NCBI RefSeq assembly: GCF_003182135.1
Contig: NZ_QGTL01000015.1
Span: forward strand, 62,001 to 126,000
From: Nocardia neocaledoniensis
Lineage (GTDB): Bacteria > Actinomycetota > Actinomycetes > Mycobacteriales > Mycobacteriaceae
DNA length: 64,000 nucleotides
Reading direction: 5' to 3'
Numbering within the stretch: position 1 is the stretch's first letter; the number at the start of each line of letters is the position of its first letter. The position numbers were made by a program, and so were the translations under genes. This document shows, piece by piece, positions 36,120-46,600 of this stretch. The notes below the pieces were generated by a model that saw nothing but the letters and a program-made list of their open reading frames with translations, was not told where the DNA came from and made no database searches.

Positions 36120-36983
36120 ATGATGACGATCGATTTCGTTCCCGACAGGGACCTGTATCCGTTCGACTCACGCTGGTTCGACTCGTCCGCGGGCCGGGTG
36201 CACTACATCGACGAGGGCGCCGGGCCGGCGCTGCTGTTCTGCCACGGCGCGCCGTCGTGGAGCTTTCTCTACCGGCACCTGGTGCGGGACCTGCGGGACG
36301 GCTACCGGTGCGTCGCGGTCGACCAGCTCGGCTTCGGGCTGTCGGAGCGCCCGGCCGGATTCGGCTATACGATCGCCGAGCACACCGCGGTTCTCGGCGA
36401 GCTGATGGATCACCTGGGCCTCGACGACGTCGTCGTGATGGGCCAGGACTGGGGCGGGCCCATCGGGCTCGGCGCCGCCACCGCCCGGGCCGAGCGCATC
36501 CGGGGAATCGTCCTTGGCAACACGGTGTTCTGGCCGGTGACGGCGAAGGTGAACCGCGCCTTCAGCGCGATCATGAGCACCGCGCCGATGCGCCGCCGGA
36601 TCCTCGAACGCAACTTCCTCGTCGAACAGGTCCTGCTGAAGGACCTGCGCCGCGAGCTCAGCGCGGCCGAAGCCGACCACTATCGTGGCGTGCAGCCCGA
36701 TCCGGCGGCGCGGCAGGCGCTCGCCGTGACACCGGGGGAGATCCGTGCCGCGGGACCGCTGCTGGCGCGCCTGGCCACGGAGGTGCCCGCCACGCTCGGG
36801 CACAAGCCGGCGCTGGCGGTGTGGGGGATGCGGGACAGGGTGTTCCGGCCCGCCGACTGCCTGCCCCGCGTCCGGGCCGCGTTCACCGACCTCGAGGTGG
36901 TCGAGTTGCCGGACGCGGGGCATTTCGTCCAGGAGAACGCCCCGGCCGAGATCGCCGCGGCGATCAGGAGGCGGTTCCCGTGA
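36120..36983 (+). CDS. Haloalkane dehalogenase-like alpha/beta hydrolase
   Basis: A 287-aa alpha/beta hydrolase. The nucleophile elbow is GQDWGG, so the nucleophile is Asp110 instead of Ser, followed by a halide-binding Trp111: both are diagnostic of haloalkane dehalogenases. HGAPSWSFLYR is the oxyanion loop and the base His268 is in DAGHFVQE. Reaction: hydrolysis of a carbon-halogen bond, releasing halide and alcohol. Related nocardial proteins may act on other substrates such as esters or fluoroacetate-like molecules. The ATG at 36120 (or 36123) follows a G-rich ribosome site. The 3' end overlaps the convergent PucR gene by 20 bases. Confidence 0.85.
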   Translation: MMTIDFVPDRDLYPFDSRWFDSSAGRVHYIDEGAGPALLFCHGAPSWSFLYRHLVRDLRDGYRCVAVDQLGFGLSERPAGFGYTIAEHTAVLGELMDHLGLDDVVVMGQDWGGPIGLGAATARAERIRGIVLGNTVFWPVTAKVNRAFSAIMSTAPMRRRILERNFLVEQVLLKDLRRELSAAEADHYRGVQPDPAARQALAVTPGEIRAAGPLLARLATEVPATLGHKPALAVWGMRDRVFRPADCLPRVRAAFTDLEVVELPDAGHFVQENAPAEIAAAIRRRFP

Positions 36984-38208
36984 GCTGACGCGCGCCCTGC
37001 TCGGCGGGACGCGAGCGGCGGCGCGGTGGCCGGGTGTGGAAGCTGCGCGCGATCATCGCCGAGCGCAACTGCCACAGCCCCGAGCACTGGGTGGGATCGA
37101 CGCCGGTGAGCTGGGCGACGCGGCGGATGCGGTAGTCCACGGTGTTGGTGTGGATGTGCAGCAGCCGGGCGGTGCGCTGCCGGTTCATGTTGTTGGCGAT
37201 GTGCACCCGCAGGGTCTCGTACAGCTCGGGATGGTCGTCGAGCGGGCGCAGCAGCTCACCGAGCTCCGCGCGCCCCGGACCGGGCCGGGTGAGCTGGTAT
37301 TCCAGGGCCAGATCGGTGAACCGGTACAGGCCGGGCGCGGAGTCGAGCCGCTCGACCATGTCGAGCAGTTCGTGCGCGCGCTCGGCCGCCGCCGGGATCT
37401 CCGCCGTGCGGGCGGGCACCAGCGCCGCCATGATGTCAACCCTGGCCGCCCGCGCGAGCGAGTCCACCAGCGCGTCGAGTTCGTCGTCGGCCAGCAGATC
37501 GGCCGGGATCAGCAGCGTGCCGCCGTCGACCGAGAGCAGCGCCAGCGCCCGCTCACCACAGCGTTGCGCGAGGGCTGTCTGCACCCGGCGCAACTTGCGC
37601 CGGGCCACGACGGCGCCGTTCATCCTGGTGTCGCGCTCGTCGGGATGCTCTTGGATCCACAGGGCCAGCACCGAATACGCCTCGGCGACCGCGATTCCGG
37701 ACTCACGGGCCGTCGTGGCCGTCGGCTGACCGGCCAGCAGCGCCGAGGCGAGGGTGTGCACGGCGGTGTGGTGCTCGCCGGCGACCTCGCGGTGCTCCCG
37801 GATGTAGGCGCGGGTCACGGTGGTGCACAACAGGTCCGAGGTGGACACGGCGGTGCGGAACCCGTCGAGCAGGCTCGCGTCGTCGCGCCGGGCGGCGACG
37901 AGATCCAGGGCGCGCCGCAGCCCCTCGTGGAACGCGTGCAGGATGGTGTCGATCGGGACGCCGTCGTGCGCCCAGCCCGCGGCGGCGATCGCGACCCTGG
38001 TCATCTTCTCGGTGGTGTCGTGGCCGTCGAGCGCGCTGCGCACGACGTCGACGCACATCGTGGCGACGCTGTCGCCGGCGACCGCGTCGACGGGCAGAGA
38101 CCGGGACACGGCGTGGTCCTCGGTGCGTCGGCCGATCAGCCGATCGGGGTGGATCCGAACATCGCGCAGCGGCAGCGTGGTCGGTGGGCCGTCCAGGTGG
38201 ATCGTCAT
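36964..38208 (-). CDS. PucR/CdaR family transcriptional regulator
   Basis: A 414-aa regulator with a C-terminal HTH of the HTH_30 type: HIANNMNRQRTARLLHIHTNTVDYRIRRVAQLTG in outline (key: NRQRTARLLHIHTNTVDYR), at about residues 335-370. An N-terminal sensor region and a middle GGDEF-like/CdaR domain precede it. Such regulators respond to small metabolites and often act next to their target genes; here the dehalogenase-like gene is convergent and overlapping, while the antigen-85-like gene is divergent across a 290-base gap. GAGGAGGAG lies upstream of the start at 38208. Confidence 0.88.
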   Translation of the reverse strand: MTIHLDGPPTTLPLRDVRIHPDRLIGRRTEDHAVSRSLPVDAVAGDSVATMCVDVVRSALDGHDTTEKMTRVAIAAAGWAHDGVPIDTILHAFHEGLRRALDLVAARRDDASLLDGFRTAVSTSDLLCTTVTRAYIREHREVAGEHHTAVHTLASALLAGQPTATTARESGIAVAEAYSVLALWIQEHPDERDTRMNGAVVARRKLRRVQTALAQRCGERALALLSVDGGTLLIPADLLADDELDALVDSLARAARVDIMAALVPARTAEIPAAAERAHELLDMVERLDSAPGLYRFTDLALEYQLTRPGPGRAELGELLRPLDDHPELYETLRVHIANNMNRQRTARLLHIHTNTVDYRIRRVAQLTGVDPTQCSGLWQLRSAMIARSFHTRPPRRRSRPAEQGARQLTGTAS

Positions 38209-38498
38209 CGTCGACTCCTCCTCGTTCTCTGTTCGGACGACTGTAGGTTGAGCGACTGCTCACCTTCTACTTTTCTTTTCAGCCGCGTGAAGACGGTGAA
38301 ATCAACCCTTCTACCTGCGTGAACAACCTCGTTCCCGGGAGCGGGTGAACGCGCGGCGGCTCTTTTGGAAGCCGATACTCACTTTTCGGCCGCGGGTGGT
38401 TGTGGCAGGAACCAGCCGCGTTCCGGCGGTCATGGGAAGGTGCCCAGACTCGCCGGGTCCCGCCGCGACCAGCGCGGTTCCGACCTACCTTCCCGGAC
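38209..38498. other. Divergent intergenic region, PucR and antigen-85-like esterase
   Basis: About 290 bases without a gene. The middle has a locally AT-rich patch (CTTCTACTTTTCTTTTC near 38262-38280) and two copies of CCTTCTAC (38261 and 38307), probable promoter or regulator-binding elements for the minus-strand PucR gene. I see no RNA gene and no strong hairpin. Confidence 0.5.
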
Positions 38499-39566
38499 AT
38501 GGCTATCGATCTCCCGCGCGCGGCCGTGCTGGCCGTCGTCGCGGTCCTCGGCTTCTGCGGCGGGGTCGCCGCGGCGGCGCCCGCGGTTCCGGTCGACGCG
38601 CCGATCCCGGTGCGCGCCATGGCCACCGCCCGGCCCGCCGACAACGGGTCGCGCCTGGTCACCGCGCGCCAAGGACTCGGCCGCCTGGTCGACATCACCG
38701 TGCACTCGCAGGCGATGGGGCGCGCCATCGACGTGGAAGTGCTTCCGGCGGTGGACAGTTCGCGGCCCGCGCCGGTGCTGTACCTGCTCAACGGCGTCGA
38801 CGGCGGCACGGACACCGGTCGCTACACCGACGGCAGCAACTGGCTCACCAAGACCGATGTCGAGGAGTTCCTCGCCGACGAGCAGGTCACCGTGGTGATG
38901 CCGGTCGGTGGCGGCGCCAGCTTCTACACCGACTGGCTCGCCGACGACCCGCGCCTCGGCAGGCACCGCTGGACCACCTTTCTCACCGAAGAGCTGCCGC
39001 CGGTGATCGATTCGGCTTTCCACGGCACCGGCGCCAACGCGGTCGCCGGGCTGTCGATGGCCAGCGCCGCGGTCTTCCAGCTGGCCATCGAGGCGCCGGG
39101 CGCCTTCCGCGCGGTGGCCGCCTACAGCGGCTGCGTGCGCACCAGCGATCCCGCCGGGCAGGCGCTGGTCGACGCGGTAGTGATCGGGCGGCAGGGCAAT
39201 CCGCTCAACATGTGGGGGGCGCCCACCGATCCGCGCTGGGCCGCCAACGATCCGTACCTGCGCGCCGCCGAACTGCGGGGGACCGCGGTCTACGTGGCGA
39301 CGGGCAACGGCTGGCCGGGCTCCCTGGACACCCTCGACGGGCCGGGCATCCAGCACAATCCGGTGAAACTGGCCGATCAGCTGCTCATCGGCGGCGTCCT
39401 GGACGCGGTGGCCAACCTGTGCGCCGTGCAATTGCGGGACCGGCTGCGGGAGCTGGAGATTCCGGCGACCTTCGACCTGCGCCCCAGCGGGACCCACTCC
39501 TGGGGCTACTGGGAACAGGACCTGCACCGGTCGTGGCCGATGCTCGAGGCCGCGCTCAACCGGTGA
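38499..39566 (+). CDS. Antigen-85-like esterase/mycolyltransferase family protein
   Basis: A 355-aa secreted alpha/beta hydrolase with an N-terminal signal peptide (cleavage near GGVAAAAPA). The family elbow GLSMAS has Ser186; the Ag85 fold features VLYLLNGVDGG, WTTFLTEELPPVIDSAFHG and HSWGYWEQDLHRSWP (with the catalytic His) are present. Antigen 85 enzymes transfer mycolic acids to trehalose and arabinogalactan outside the cell; relatives are carboxylesterases. The ATG at 38499 is in good context. Its last 11 bases overlap the convergent glycosyltransferase gene. It flanks the PKS/MMPL lipid locus, which fits an envelope-lipid role. Confidence 0.88.
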   Translation: MAIDLPRAAVLAVVAVLGFCGGVAAAAPAVPVDAPIPVRAMATARPADNGSRLVTARQGLGRLVDITVHSQAMGRAIDVEVLPAVDSSRPAPVLYLLNGVDGGTDTGRYTDGSNWLTKTDVEEFLADEQVTVVMPVGGGASFYTDWLADDPRLGRHRWTTFLTEELPPVIDSAFHGTGANAVAGLSMASAAVFQLAIEAPGAFRAVAAYSGCVRTSDPAGQALVDAVVIGRQGNPLNMWGAPTDPRWAANDPYLRAAELRGTAVYVATGNGWPGSLDTLDGPGIQHNPVKLADQLLIGGVLDAVANLCAVQLRDRLRELEIPATFDLRPSGTHSWGYWEQDLHRSWPMLEAALNR

Positions 39567-41124
39567 CCCGCACCGTCCCGTCGACCAGCGGCAGGGTCCG
39601 CAGGCCGGGCCACCGCGCCGACCACGGTGCGACGGGTTCCCGGCACAACCACACCCCCACACCCCGGTTCACGCCGGGGAAGCCGAGTTCGTCGTCGACC
39701 CGGGCGAGCGGCGTCGTCTCACCGAACCCGTTGTCCAGTCCGATGTCCGGGCCGTCGACGCCGAGGTAGAGCACCGTCGTCGCGCTGTCGGGCGGCGCGC
39801 CGAAGTAGCCGTACCCGCGGTTCGGGCTGAACACCGCGGGCAGGTCGAGCTCGGTGCCGAAGTACTCGAGTGCCGCCGCCTGCCAATAGTTCTGGGTCAC
39901 GATGACCGTGCCGGCGCGGGTCTCCGGCGGCAGCCGGCGCCGGACGGCGTCGACGGTCGACACCAGCTCCTGCCACCCGCTCGGTCCGAAATACACACTG
40001 CGCGTGTGGATCTGCGAGTAGCGCTCGGTCGGCGTGGTGAGCCGGGACTGCGGGAACGGCAGGGCGAGGACCAGGGCGAGGCAGATCGCCGTCGCCACCG
40101 CGAACAGCGAGCCGCCGAGGATCCGCAGCCGCCGGGTCATCCCTGGTTCGGTGAGATACACGGCGCCGGCGGCGAACAGCCCGGGAAAGGCCCCGGCCAC
40201 GAAGTAGGGGCGCAGTCCACCCAGCACCACCCCGCCGAGCCCGATCGCGATCATCGGGATCAGGAAGTGATACGGCCGGAACCGCGGCGAACGCAGGCCA
40301 CCCCACATGCCGGCCAGCAGCAGCAAGCCCAGCGCGCCGGTCACCTGGATCATCGTCCACGGCATGGCGAGCAGCCCGGCCGTGGCCAGCTGCTCCTCGC
40401 GCACGACCGCGCCCATCGGCAGCTGCGGCCAGCCGTTGCGGTGCTGCCACAGCAGCATCGGCACCGCCGACACGGCGAGCACTCCGGACCCGGCCCACCA
40501 CAGGGGCGCCCGCAGCATGGAGCGCGGACCGAACAGCAGCACACCGAACGTCAACCCCGCCCACACGATCGGGATCAGCCACTTCACCTGGAAGTCGACG
40601 GCCGCCACCGCGCCCGCCGCGAACAGCAGGACGTCCTGGCGCGTGCGCACCCAGCGGATCAGCAGCCACACCACCGCCGCGGTCAGGGTGATGTCGAGGG
40701 CGAAGGTGCTCAGCATCGCCGACTGCATCACCGCCATCGGGGTCGTCGCGTAGGCGAGCGCGGCGATCGTCTGCGGCCATCGCCCACCGCCGAACTCCCT
40801 GGCCAGGACGGCGCTGAGCACGATGGCCAGCACCGTGCACGCCAGCGCGGGCAGCCGCAGCGCGACCACCGATCCCGGGGCGAGCAGATCGGCGAGCCCG
40901 GCCAGCAGCGGCACCAGCGGTCCCTGGTCGGCGTAGCCGGCCGAGGGCCGGTGCCCCGCGGCGACGAAATACAGTTCGTCCCCGCCGATCTGGTAGCGGT
41001 CCAGGCGCGCGAGGAACAGCGCCCCCGCGACCCCGGCGACCGCGCTCACCTCCCGCCACGCGAACGACGGCAGGACGGGCACGGGGACCGCGCGCACTTC
41101 GGGCAGGTCGGAGCGGAAGGTCAT
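39556..41124 (-). CDS. GT39-family membrane glycosyltransferase (ArnT/PMT-like GT-C)
   Basis: A 522-aa multi-span membrane protein with about 11-12 helices. The catalytic first loop holds the acidic motif GGDELYFVAAGHRPS, followed by YADQGPLVPLLAGLAD. This is typical of ArnT/PMT-like GT-C enzymes, which use a lipid-phosphate-linked sugar to modify lipids, proteins or polysaccharides on the outer face of the membrane. Its ATG overlaps the MMPL stop (ATGA), so the two are translationally coupled. This suggests its glycosylated product is moved by, or made together with, the MMPL transporter. Confidence 0.87.
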   Translation of the reverse strand: MTFRSDLPEVRAVPVPVLPSFAWREVSAVAGVAGALFLARLDRYQIGGDELYFVAAGHRPSAGYADQGPLVPLLAGLADLLAPGSVVALRLPALACTVLAIVLSAVLAREFGGGRWPQTIAALAYATTPMAVMQSAMLSTFALDITLTAAVVWLLIRWVRTRQDVLLFAAGAVAAVDFQVKWLIPIVWAGLTFGVLLFGPRSMLRAPLWWAGSGVLAVSAVPMLLWQHRNGWPQLPMGAVVREEQLATAGLLAMPWTMIQVTGALGLLLLAGMWGGLRSPRFRPYHFLIPMIAIGLGGVVLGGLRPYFVAGAFPGLFAAGAVYLTEPGMTRRLRILGGSLFAVATAICLALVLALPFPQSRLTTPTERYSQIHTRSVYFGPSGWQELVSTVDAVRRRLPPETRAGTVIVTQNYWQAAALEYFGTELDLPAVFSPNRGYGYFGAPPDSATTVLYLGVDGPDIGLDNGFGETTPLARVDDELGFPGVNRGVGVWLCREPVAPWSARWPGLRTLPLVDGTVRVTG

Positions 41125-43316
41125 GAGGTCCTCCGCGACTCGGATCCCTTGCGGGACAAGGGGTCAGCGACCGGGGCGGCGCGGCGTCGCGCGCGTGGCA
41201 GCCAGGACGGTGCCCACCAGCAGGCGTCCCCGAGCAGCCGCATGGTCGCCGGGACCAGCACCACCCGCAGGACGGTCGCGTCGATGAGCAGCGCCGTCAC
41301 CAGCCCGAACGCGATGTACTGCATCATCAGCAGGTCCGAGAACGCGAACGCTCCCGTGACGACCAGCAGGATCAACGCCGCCGCGCTGATGATGCGCCCG
41401 GTCTGGGCCACCCCGGCCCGCACCGCCTCGGTCGTGCTCGCGCCCGCCGCGCGCGCTTCCACGATGCGCGAGAGCAGGAACACCTCGTAATCGGTGGACA
41501 GCCCGTAGATCACCGACACGATCATCACCAGGATCAGCGACATGATCGGTTGTGGGGTGAACCCGATGAGGCCGGCGCCGTGTCCCTCGACGAACACCCA
41601 GGTGAGCACGCCCAGCGTCGCGCCGAGTCCGAGCAGGTTGAGCGCGGCGGCCTTGAGCGGCAGCACCAGTGAGCCGAAGGTCAAGGCCAGCAGTGCCGTG
41701 GTGGCCAGGAACACCAGGGTGATCATCAGCGGCAGCCTGCGCACGAGCGCGTCGATGCTGTCCTTCTCCACCGCGGGCTGCCCACCGACCAGCAGGGTCG
41801 TGCCGCTGGGCACGGGCATCGACCGCAGATAGCCGACGGTCGCCTCGACATCGCGCGCCGAGGCCAGCACGGTCTGGGAGGTGAGCACCTGCGGCTGGAA
41901 CGGCGACTGCATCATCGCGGGGAACGGCGCGGCCAGGCCCGGTGCGTGATTGGCCGCGGCCAGCACGCGGTCGGCGGCGGCGGGGTCGAAGGTGACGACG
42001 ACCAGATCGATCGGATCGATCTGGCGCAGCGGGAACAACTCGTCGAAATGCTCCTGCGCGACGCGGTTCGGATGTTCCGGCGGCAGGAACCGCTCGCTGA
42101 TGGACCCGAACGCCAGGTGCTGCACCGGCAGGATGAGCAGCAGCAGCCCCAGACACACCGGAAGCGCCACGGCCAGTGGCCTTTTCATCACCGCGCCCGA
42201 CAGCCGTCCCCAGCGGTTGTCGCGCGCCGCCGCCGGGGCGGCGACGCGCCGGAACCAGTCCACGCCGAACCGGTCCACCCGGCGGCCCAGCACCGCGAGC
42301 AGGGCGGGCAGCACGGTGATCGAGGTCAGCGCCGCCAGCGTGAGGGTGATGATCGCGCCGTAGGCGAACGACCGCAGGAACCCCTGCGGGAACACCAGGA
42401 TCCCGGCGGCCGCCACCGCGACGACGGTCGCCGAGAACAGCACCGTGCGTCCCGCGGTCGCCATCGCCCGGCGCACCGCGTCGTCGACCTCGCGGCCCGC
42501 GGCCAGTTCCTCCCGGAACCGGCTCAGCACGAACAGCCCGTAGTCGATGGCCAGGCCGAGCCCGATCATCGACACCACCGGCGACACGAACGAATTCACC
42601 TCGACCACGGTCGTGAGCAGCCGCAGCAGACCCCACGCGCCGAGCATGGTGAGCCCGCCGACGATCAGCGGCAGCGCCGCCGCGACCACGCCGCCGAACA
42701 GGAAGAACAGCAGCAGCGCCACCGCGGGGATGGCGAACAGCTCCACCCGCCGCTGATCCTGGGCCATGGTGTCGTTCAGCGCGCCGGCGACCGGCTGCCC
42801 ACCCGCGATCTCCATGTCCACCCCGGGCAGGCGCAGCGCGTCGGCGATCTCACGGAAGTGGCGCATCTGGGTGGTGGCGTCGGTGCCGCTGACGGCGACC
42901 GAGGCGAAGGCGTGGCGGCGATCCGGCGTGCCGAAGACCTCGGGCATGGCCAGCCCGGTGTCGGTGGGCCAATACGCGCCGTTGATCCGATCGATCTCGT
43001 CCGGGAATCGCACCGGCAGGCTGTTCAAATGCGACACGATATTCGCCGCGAACGCGGCATCGTCGACCGTCGCGCCTTCCGGGGCGTGGAACAGCAGAAT
43101 CACGTCGCCACTGTGATCACGCCCGAATGCCCGGTCCCGTAATTGCGCCGCGCGCACCGATTCCGAGGACGGATCGTCCCAGCCGCTCGAACTCACCGCG
43201 CCGCCGAGACCGAGGCCGTAGGAACCGAGGGCGAGTAATCCGGTCACCATCACCACGATCACCAGGTAGCGCCGGCGCACCACGAAATCGGCCCACTGTG
43301 TCAACTCGGCGAACAC
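41121..43316 (-). CDS. MMPL/RND-family lipid transporter
   Basis: A 731-aa RND-superfamily protein. Two halves each carry a periplasmic loop and a run of membrane helices (MSMIGLGLAIDYGLFVLSRFREELAAG with the typical acidic/tyrosine proton-relay pattern, and the second-half counterpart IYGLSTDYEVFLLSRIVEARAAG). Mycobacterial MmpL proteins export lipids of the PKS-PapA pathways. The start is a GTG at 43316 with GGGAGG five bases upstream. It is divergent from the PKS operon across 303 bases with a clear operator, and coupled to the GT39 gene. Length is short compared with the large MmpL proteins (about 950 aa), with no long C-terminal tail. Confidence 0.92.
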   Translation of the reverse strand: MFAELTQWADFVVRRRYLVIVVMVTGLLALGSYGLGLGGAVSSSGWDDPSSESVRAAQLRDRAFGRDHSGDVILLFHAPEGATVDDAAFAANIVSHLNSLPVRFPDEIDRINGAYWPTDTGLAMPEVFGTPDRRHAFASVAVSGTDATTQMRHFREIADALRLPGVDMEIAGGQPVAGALNDTMAQDQRRVELFAIPAVALLLFFLFGGVVAAALPLIVGGLTMLGAWGLLRLLTTVVEVNSFVSPVVSMIGLGLAIDYGLFVLSRFREELAAGREVDDAVRRAMATAGRTVLFSATVVAVAAAGILVFPQGFLRSFAYGAIITLTLAALTSITVLPALLAVLGRRVDRFGVDWFRRVAAPAAARDNRWGRLSGAVMKRPLAVALPVCLGLLLLILPVQHLAFGSISERFLPPEHPNRVAQEHFDELFPLRQIDPIDLVVVTFDPAAADRVLAAANHAPGLAAPFPAMMQSPFQPQVLTSQTVLASARDVEATVGYLRSMPVPSGTTLLVGGQPAVEKDSIDALVRRLPLMITLVFLATTALLALTFGSLVLPLKAAALNLLGLGATLGVLTWVFVEGHGAGLIGFTPQPIMSLILVMIVSVIYGLSTDYEVFLLSRIVEARAAGASTTEAVRAGVAQTGRIISAAALILLVVTGAFAFSDLLMMQYIAFGLVTALLIDATVLRVVLVPATMRLLGDACWWAPSWLPRARRRAAPVADPLSRKGSESRRTS

Positions 43317-43619
43317 GCTCGCCTCCCGCCTTCTCGCTGGTTGGTCGGGTCGAACATGTCAGGAGTTCCGCGGGCGACGACCGGGAAAACGCAAGGTTCC
43401 GGCCGGTCACAACGGTGCGCGGATTCCGTTGTGATCCTTACCTTTCGCGGTCGCGGCGACCCGATTGGGCACCTTCACAACACTTCGCGCCGGGGCTCGT
43501 CGGAGTTTCCAGACGTCGGAGTTCGGGCCGACGCCGTCGCGGTGTGCTCCTACGTTTGGCACAGCGGTCGACAGCGGGAGACCGCGCGGAATGTGGCTGT
43601 GGCGCCGGGAGGAAATTGC
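43317..43619. other. Divergent promoter region of mmpL and the PKS operon
   Basis: 303 bases without a gene. It contains the TCACAACGG-N10-CCGTTGTGA operator (annotated apart). It must hold both promoters; I see no consensus that I can name. No RNA hairpin or other gene is apparent. Confidence 0.6.
43407..43434. promoter_or_regulatory. 28-bp operator between mmpL and pks
   Basis: TCACAACGG (43407-43415) and CCGTTGTGA (43426-43434) are exact reverse complements with a 10-base spacer. The site lies 91 bases before mmpL and 186 before pks, in the shared upstream region. It probably controls both arms of the lipid locus. The cognate regulator is not identified in the window. Confidence 0.7.
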
Positions 43620-46600
43620 GTGTCGGATATTGCGATTGTTGGCATCGGATGTCGGTTCGCGGGCGGCATCGATTCGCCGGAGACATTCTGGGATTTCGTC
43701 GTCGACAAGCGGGACGGGGTCGTCGACATTCCGGCGGACCGCTGGGACTTCCGCCGTTACTACGATCCCGAACCGCGCACCCCCGGACGCATGTACACCA
43801 AGCGCGGCGCCTTCATGACCACCGACCCGTGGGAATTCGACCCCGATTTCTTCGGTATCTCCCCGCGCGAGGCCACTGTCCTCGATCCGCAGCAGCGCCT
43901 CATGCTCGAGGTCACCTGGGAAGCGCTCGACGACGCCGGGATCGCGGGCCGCGCGGCAGGCAGCCAGGTCGGCGTGTACGTCGGCGGGTTCGTGGTCGAT
44001 CAGTCCGTGATCGGCGTGGTCGGCCCCGCCCTGTTCCACACCGACATGCACACCCCGGCCAGCGCCTCCTACACCATGCTGTCGAACCGGATCGCCTACG
44101 CGCTCAACCTGGTCGGGCCCGCGATCACCGTCGACACCGCGTGCTCGTCGTCGCTGGTCGCGTTCCACCTGGCCTGTCAGGCGCTGGCCAACGACGACTG
44201 CCGCGTCGCCCTCGCCGGCGGCGTGAATGTGATGCTGCAGCCGGAGACCTTCGTCCTGATGTGCAAGGGCGGCTTCCTCGCCACCGACGGGCGCTGCAAA
44301 TCCTTCGACGCGAGTGCCGACGGCTACGGCCGCGGCGAGGGCGCGGGCATGGTGGTGCTGAAGAAGCTCGACGACGCGGTCCGCGACGGCGACCGGATCT
44401 ACGCCGTCGTCAAGGCCACCGGGTCGAATCAGGACGGCCGCACCACCGCGATCACCGTGCCCAATGTCGACTCTCAGGAGGCGCTCGCCCGGGCGGTCTG
44501 CGCGCGCTCGGGACTGGCGGCCGAGGAGATCACCTATCTCGAGGCGCACGGCACCGGCACCCTGGTCGGCGATCCCGTCGAATTGCGCGCGCTCGGGCGG
44601 GTTTTCGGCGCCGCCTCGGGGCGGACGGGCACGGTCGGGGTGGGCTCGGTGAAGGCCACCCTGGGCCATACCGAGGCCGCGGCCGGCGTCGCCAGCGTGA
44701 TCAAGGCGGCGCTGGCGATCAGCCATCGCACACTGCCGCCGCAGGGCTGGCTCGACACCCCCAATCCGGACATCCCGTTCGACGAACTCGGCCTGCACGT
44801 ACAGACCGAGGCCCAGCCACTGCCGCCCGACGCGGGCCCGATGTCGGTGGCGGTCAACGGGTTCGGCTACGGCGGCACCAACGCGCACGCCATCCTGACC
44901 GAATACAGCGCTACCCCCGAGGCCGCGCGGACCGGCGATCACCTGGGGATCCTGCCCCTGTCCGCGCGCAGCACCGCCGCGGTGCGCGCACTGGCGGGCC
45001 GGTTCGCCGATCTGCTCGCCGCAGGCGCCGATCCCGATCATCTGGCCGAGGCGGCGTGGACGCGGATGGCCCACCATCCGTTCCGTACCGGCATGCTGCT
45101 CGGCGCGAACACCCCCGACCTGGTGGGGGAGCTGCGCAAGTACGCGGCGGGCGAGGGACGCGACGCCTCGCGCGTGATCGTCTCCGCCGCGGCGGAACCG
45201 GTGTTCGTGTTCTCGGGCATGGGCCCGCAGCACTGGCGGATGGGCCGCGAACTGCTGGACGCGGGCGGCGCGTTCGCGACCGCGGCCGAGGAGGTCGACG
45301 CGGAGTTCCGCGCGGTCGCGGGGTGGTCGATCATCGAGGAGCTGCGGCGCCCCGAGGCCGAGTCACGGGTCACCCGGACCGAGGTGGCGCAGCGGGCGAA
45401 CTTCCTGGTCCAGGTGGGGCTGGTGCGTGAGCTCGCCGCGCTGGGCATCACGCCCGCCGCCATCGTCGGCCACAGTGTCGGCGAGGTGACGGCGGCCTAT
45501 GTGAGCGGCATGCTGTCGCTGCGCGACGCGGTCCGCGTGGCCTGCCACCGCGCCCGGCTGCAGGCCACCACCGCCGGGACCGGCGGCATGCTCGCGGTCG
45601 GGTTGACCCGCGACCAGGCGCGCGACCTGGTCGCCGACGACGCGCGGGTGGACATCGCCGCGATCAACAGCCCCGGCGCGGTGACGCTGTCCGGCGACGT
45701 CGATCGGCTGGACGAGATCGCCGAAAAGCTCACCGAGGACGGTGTTTTCGCCCGCCGCCTGCGGGTCGAGGTGCCATATCACAGTCGGCTGATGGGCCCG
45801 ATCGAAGACGCGTTGCGCGCCGCGCTCGCCGATCTCACCCCGCGGCCGCCGACGGTGCCGCTGTACTCGACGGTGACCGGCGAGCAGGTCACCGAGCAGG
45901 TCTGGGACGCCGGCTACTGGTGGGCGAATGTCCGTCAGCCTGTGCGCTTCTTCGACGCGATCAGCCGCCTCGTCGCGGCGGGCAGCCGGATCTTCCTCGA
46001 GGTCGGTCCGCATCCGGTCCTGTCGGGCAACATCCGCGAGGCGCTGCTCGACGCCGACGTCCAGGGCACGACCGTCGCCACACTGGACCGCGAACAGCCC
46101 GACGCGGCGAGCATGCGCCGCACCCTGATCGGCCTGCACGCGGCCGGCGTGCTCGATCTCGCACGGCTGTTCCCCGCCGACCGGCAGGCGACCCCGCACC
46201 TGCCGCTGCCACGCTATCCGTGGCAACGGACCCGCCTGCACAACGCGCTGCCGCTGTTCGAACAGGCCCGGCTCGGCACACCCGGCGGCTACGCCATGCT
46301 CGGTGACCCCGACGTGGAGGGCAGGCCGGAATGGCTGCTGCAGGTCGGCACCGAGCTGCTGCCATGGCTGTCCGACCATGTCGTCAACGGGGTGAAGATC
46401 ATGCCGGGCGCGGCGTATCTGGACGCGGCGCTCAGCGCGACGGCGTCGCGCATCGGCACCACCCAGGTCGCGCTGGAACAGGTGCGGTTCGTCGCCCCGC
46501 TGATCATGGGCGCGCCCGATGTGCCGCTGGTGGCGATGAGCGTGGAGGAGGCCAGCGGCCGGTTCCTGATCAGGTCGCGCAGCGCCACCGGCACCGCGTG

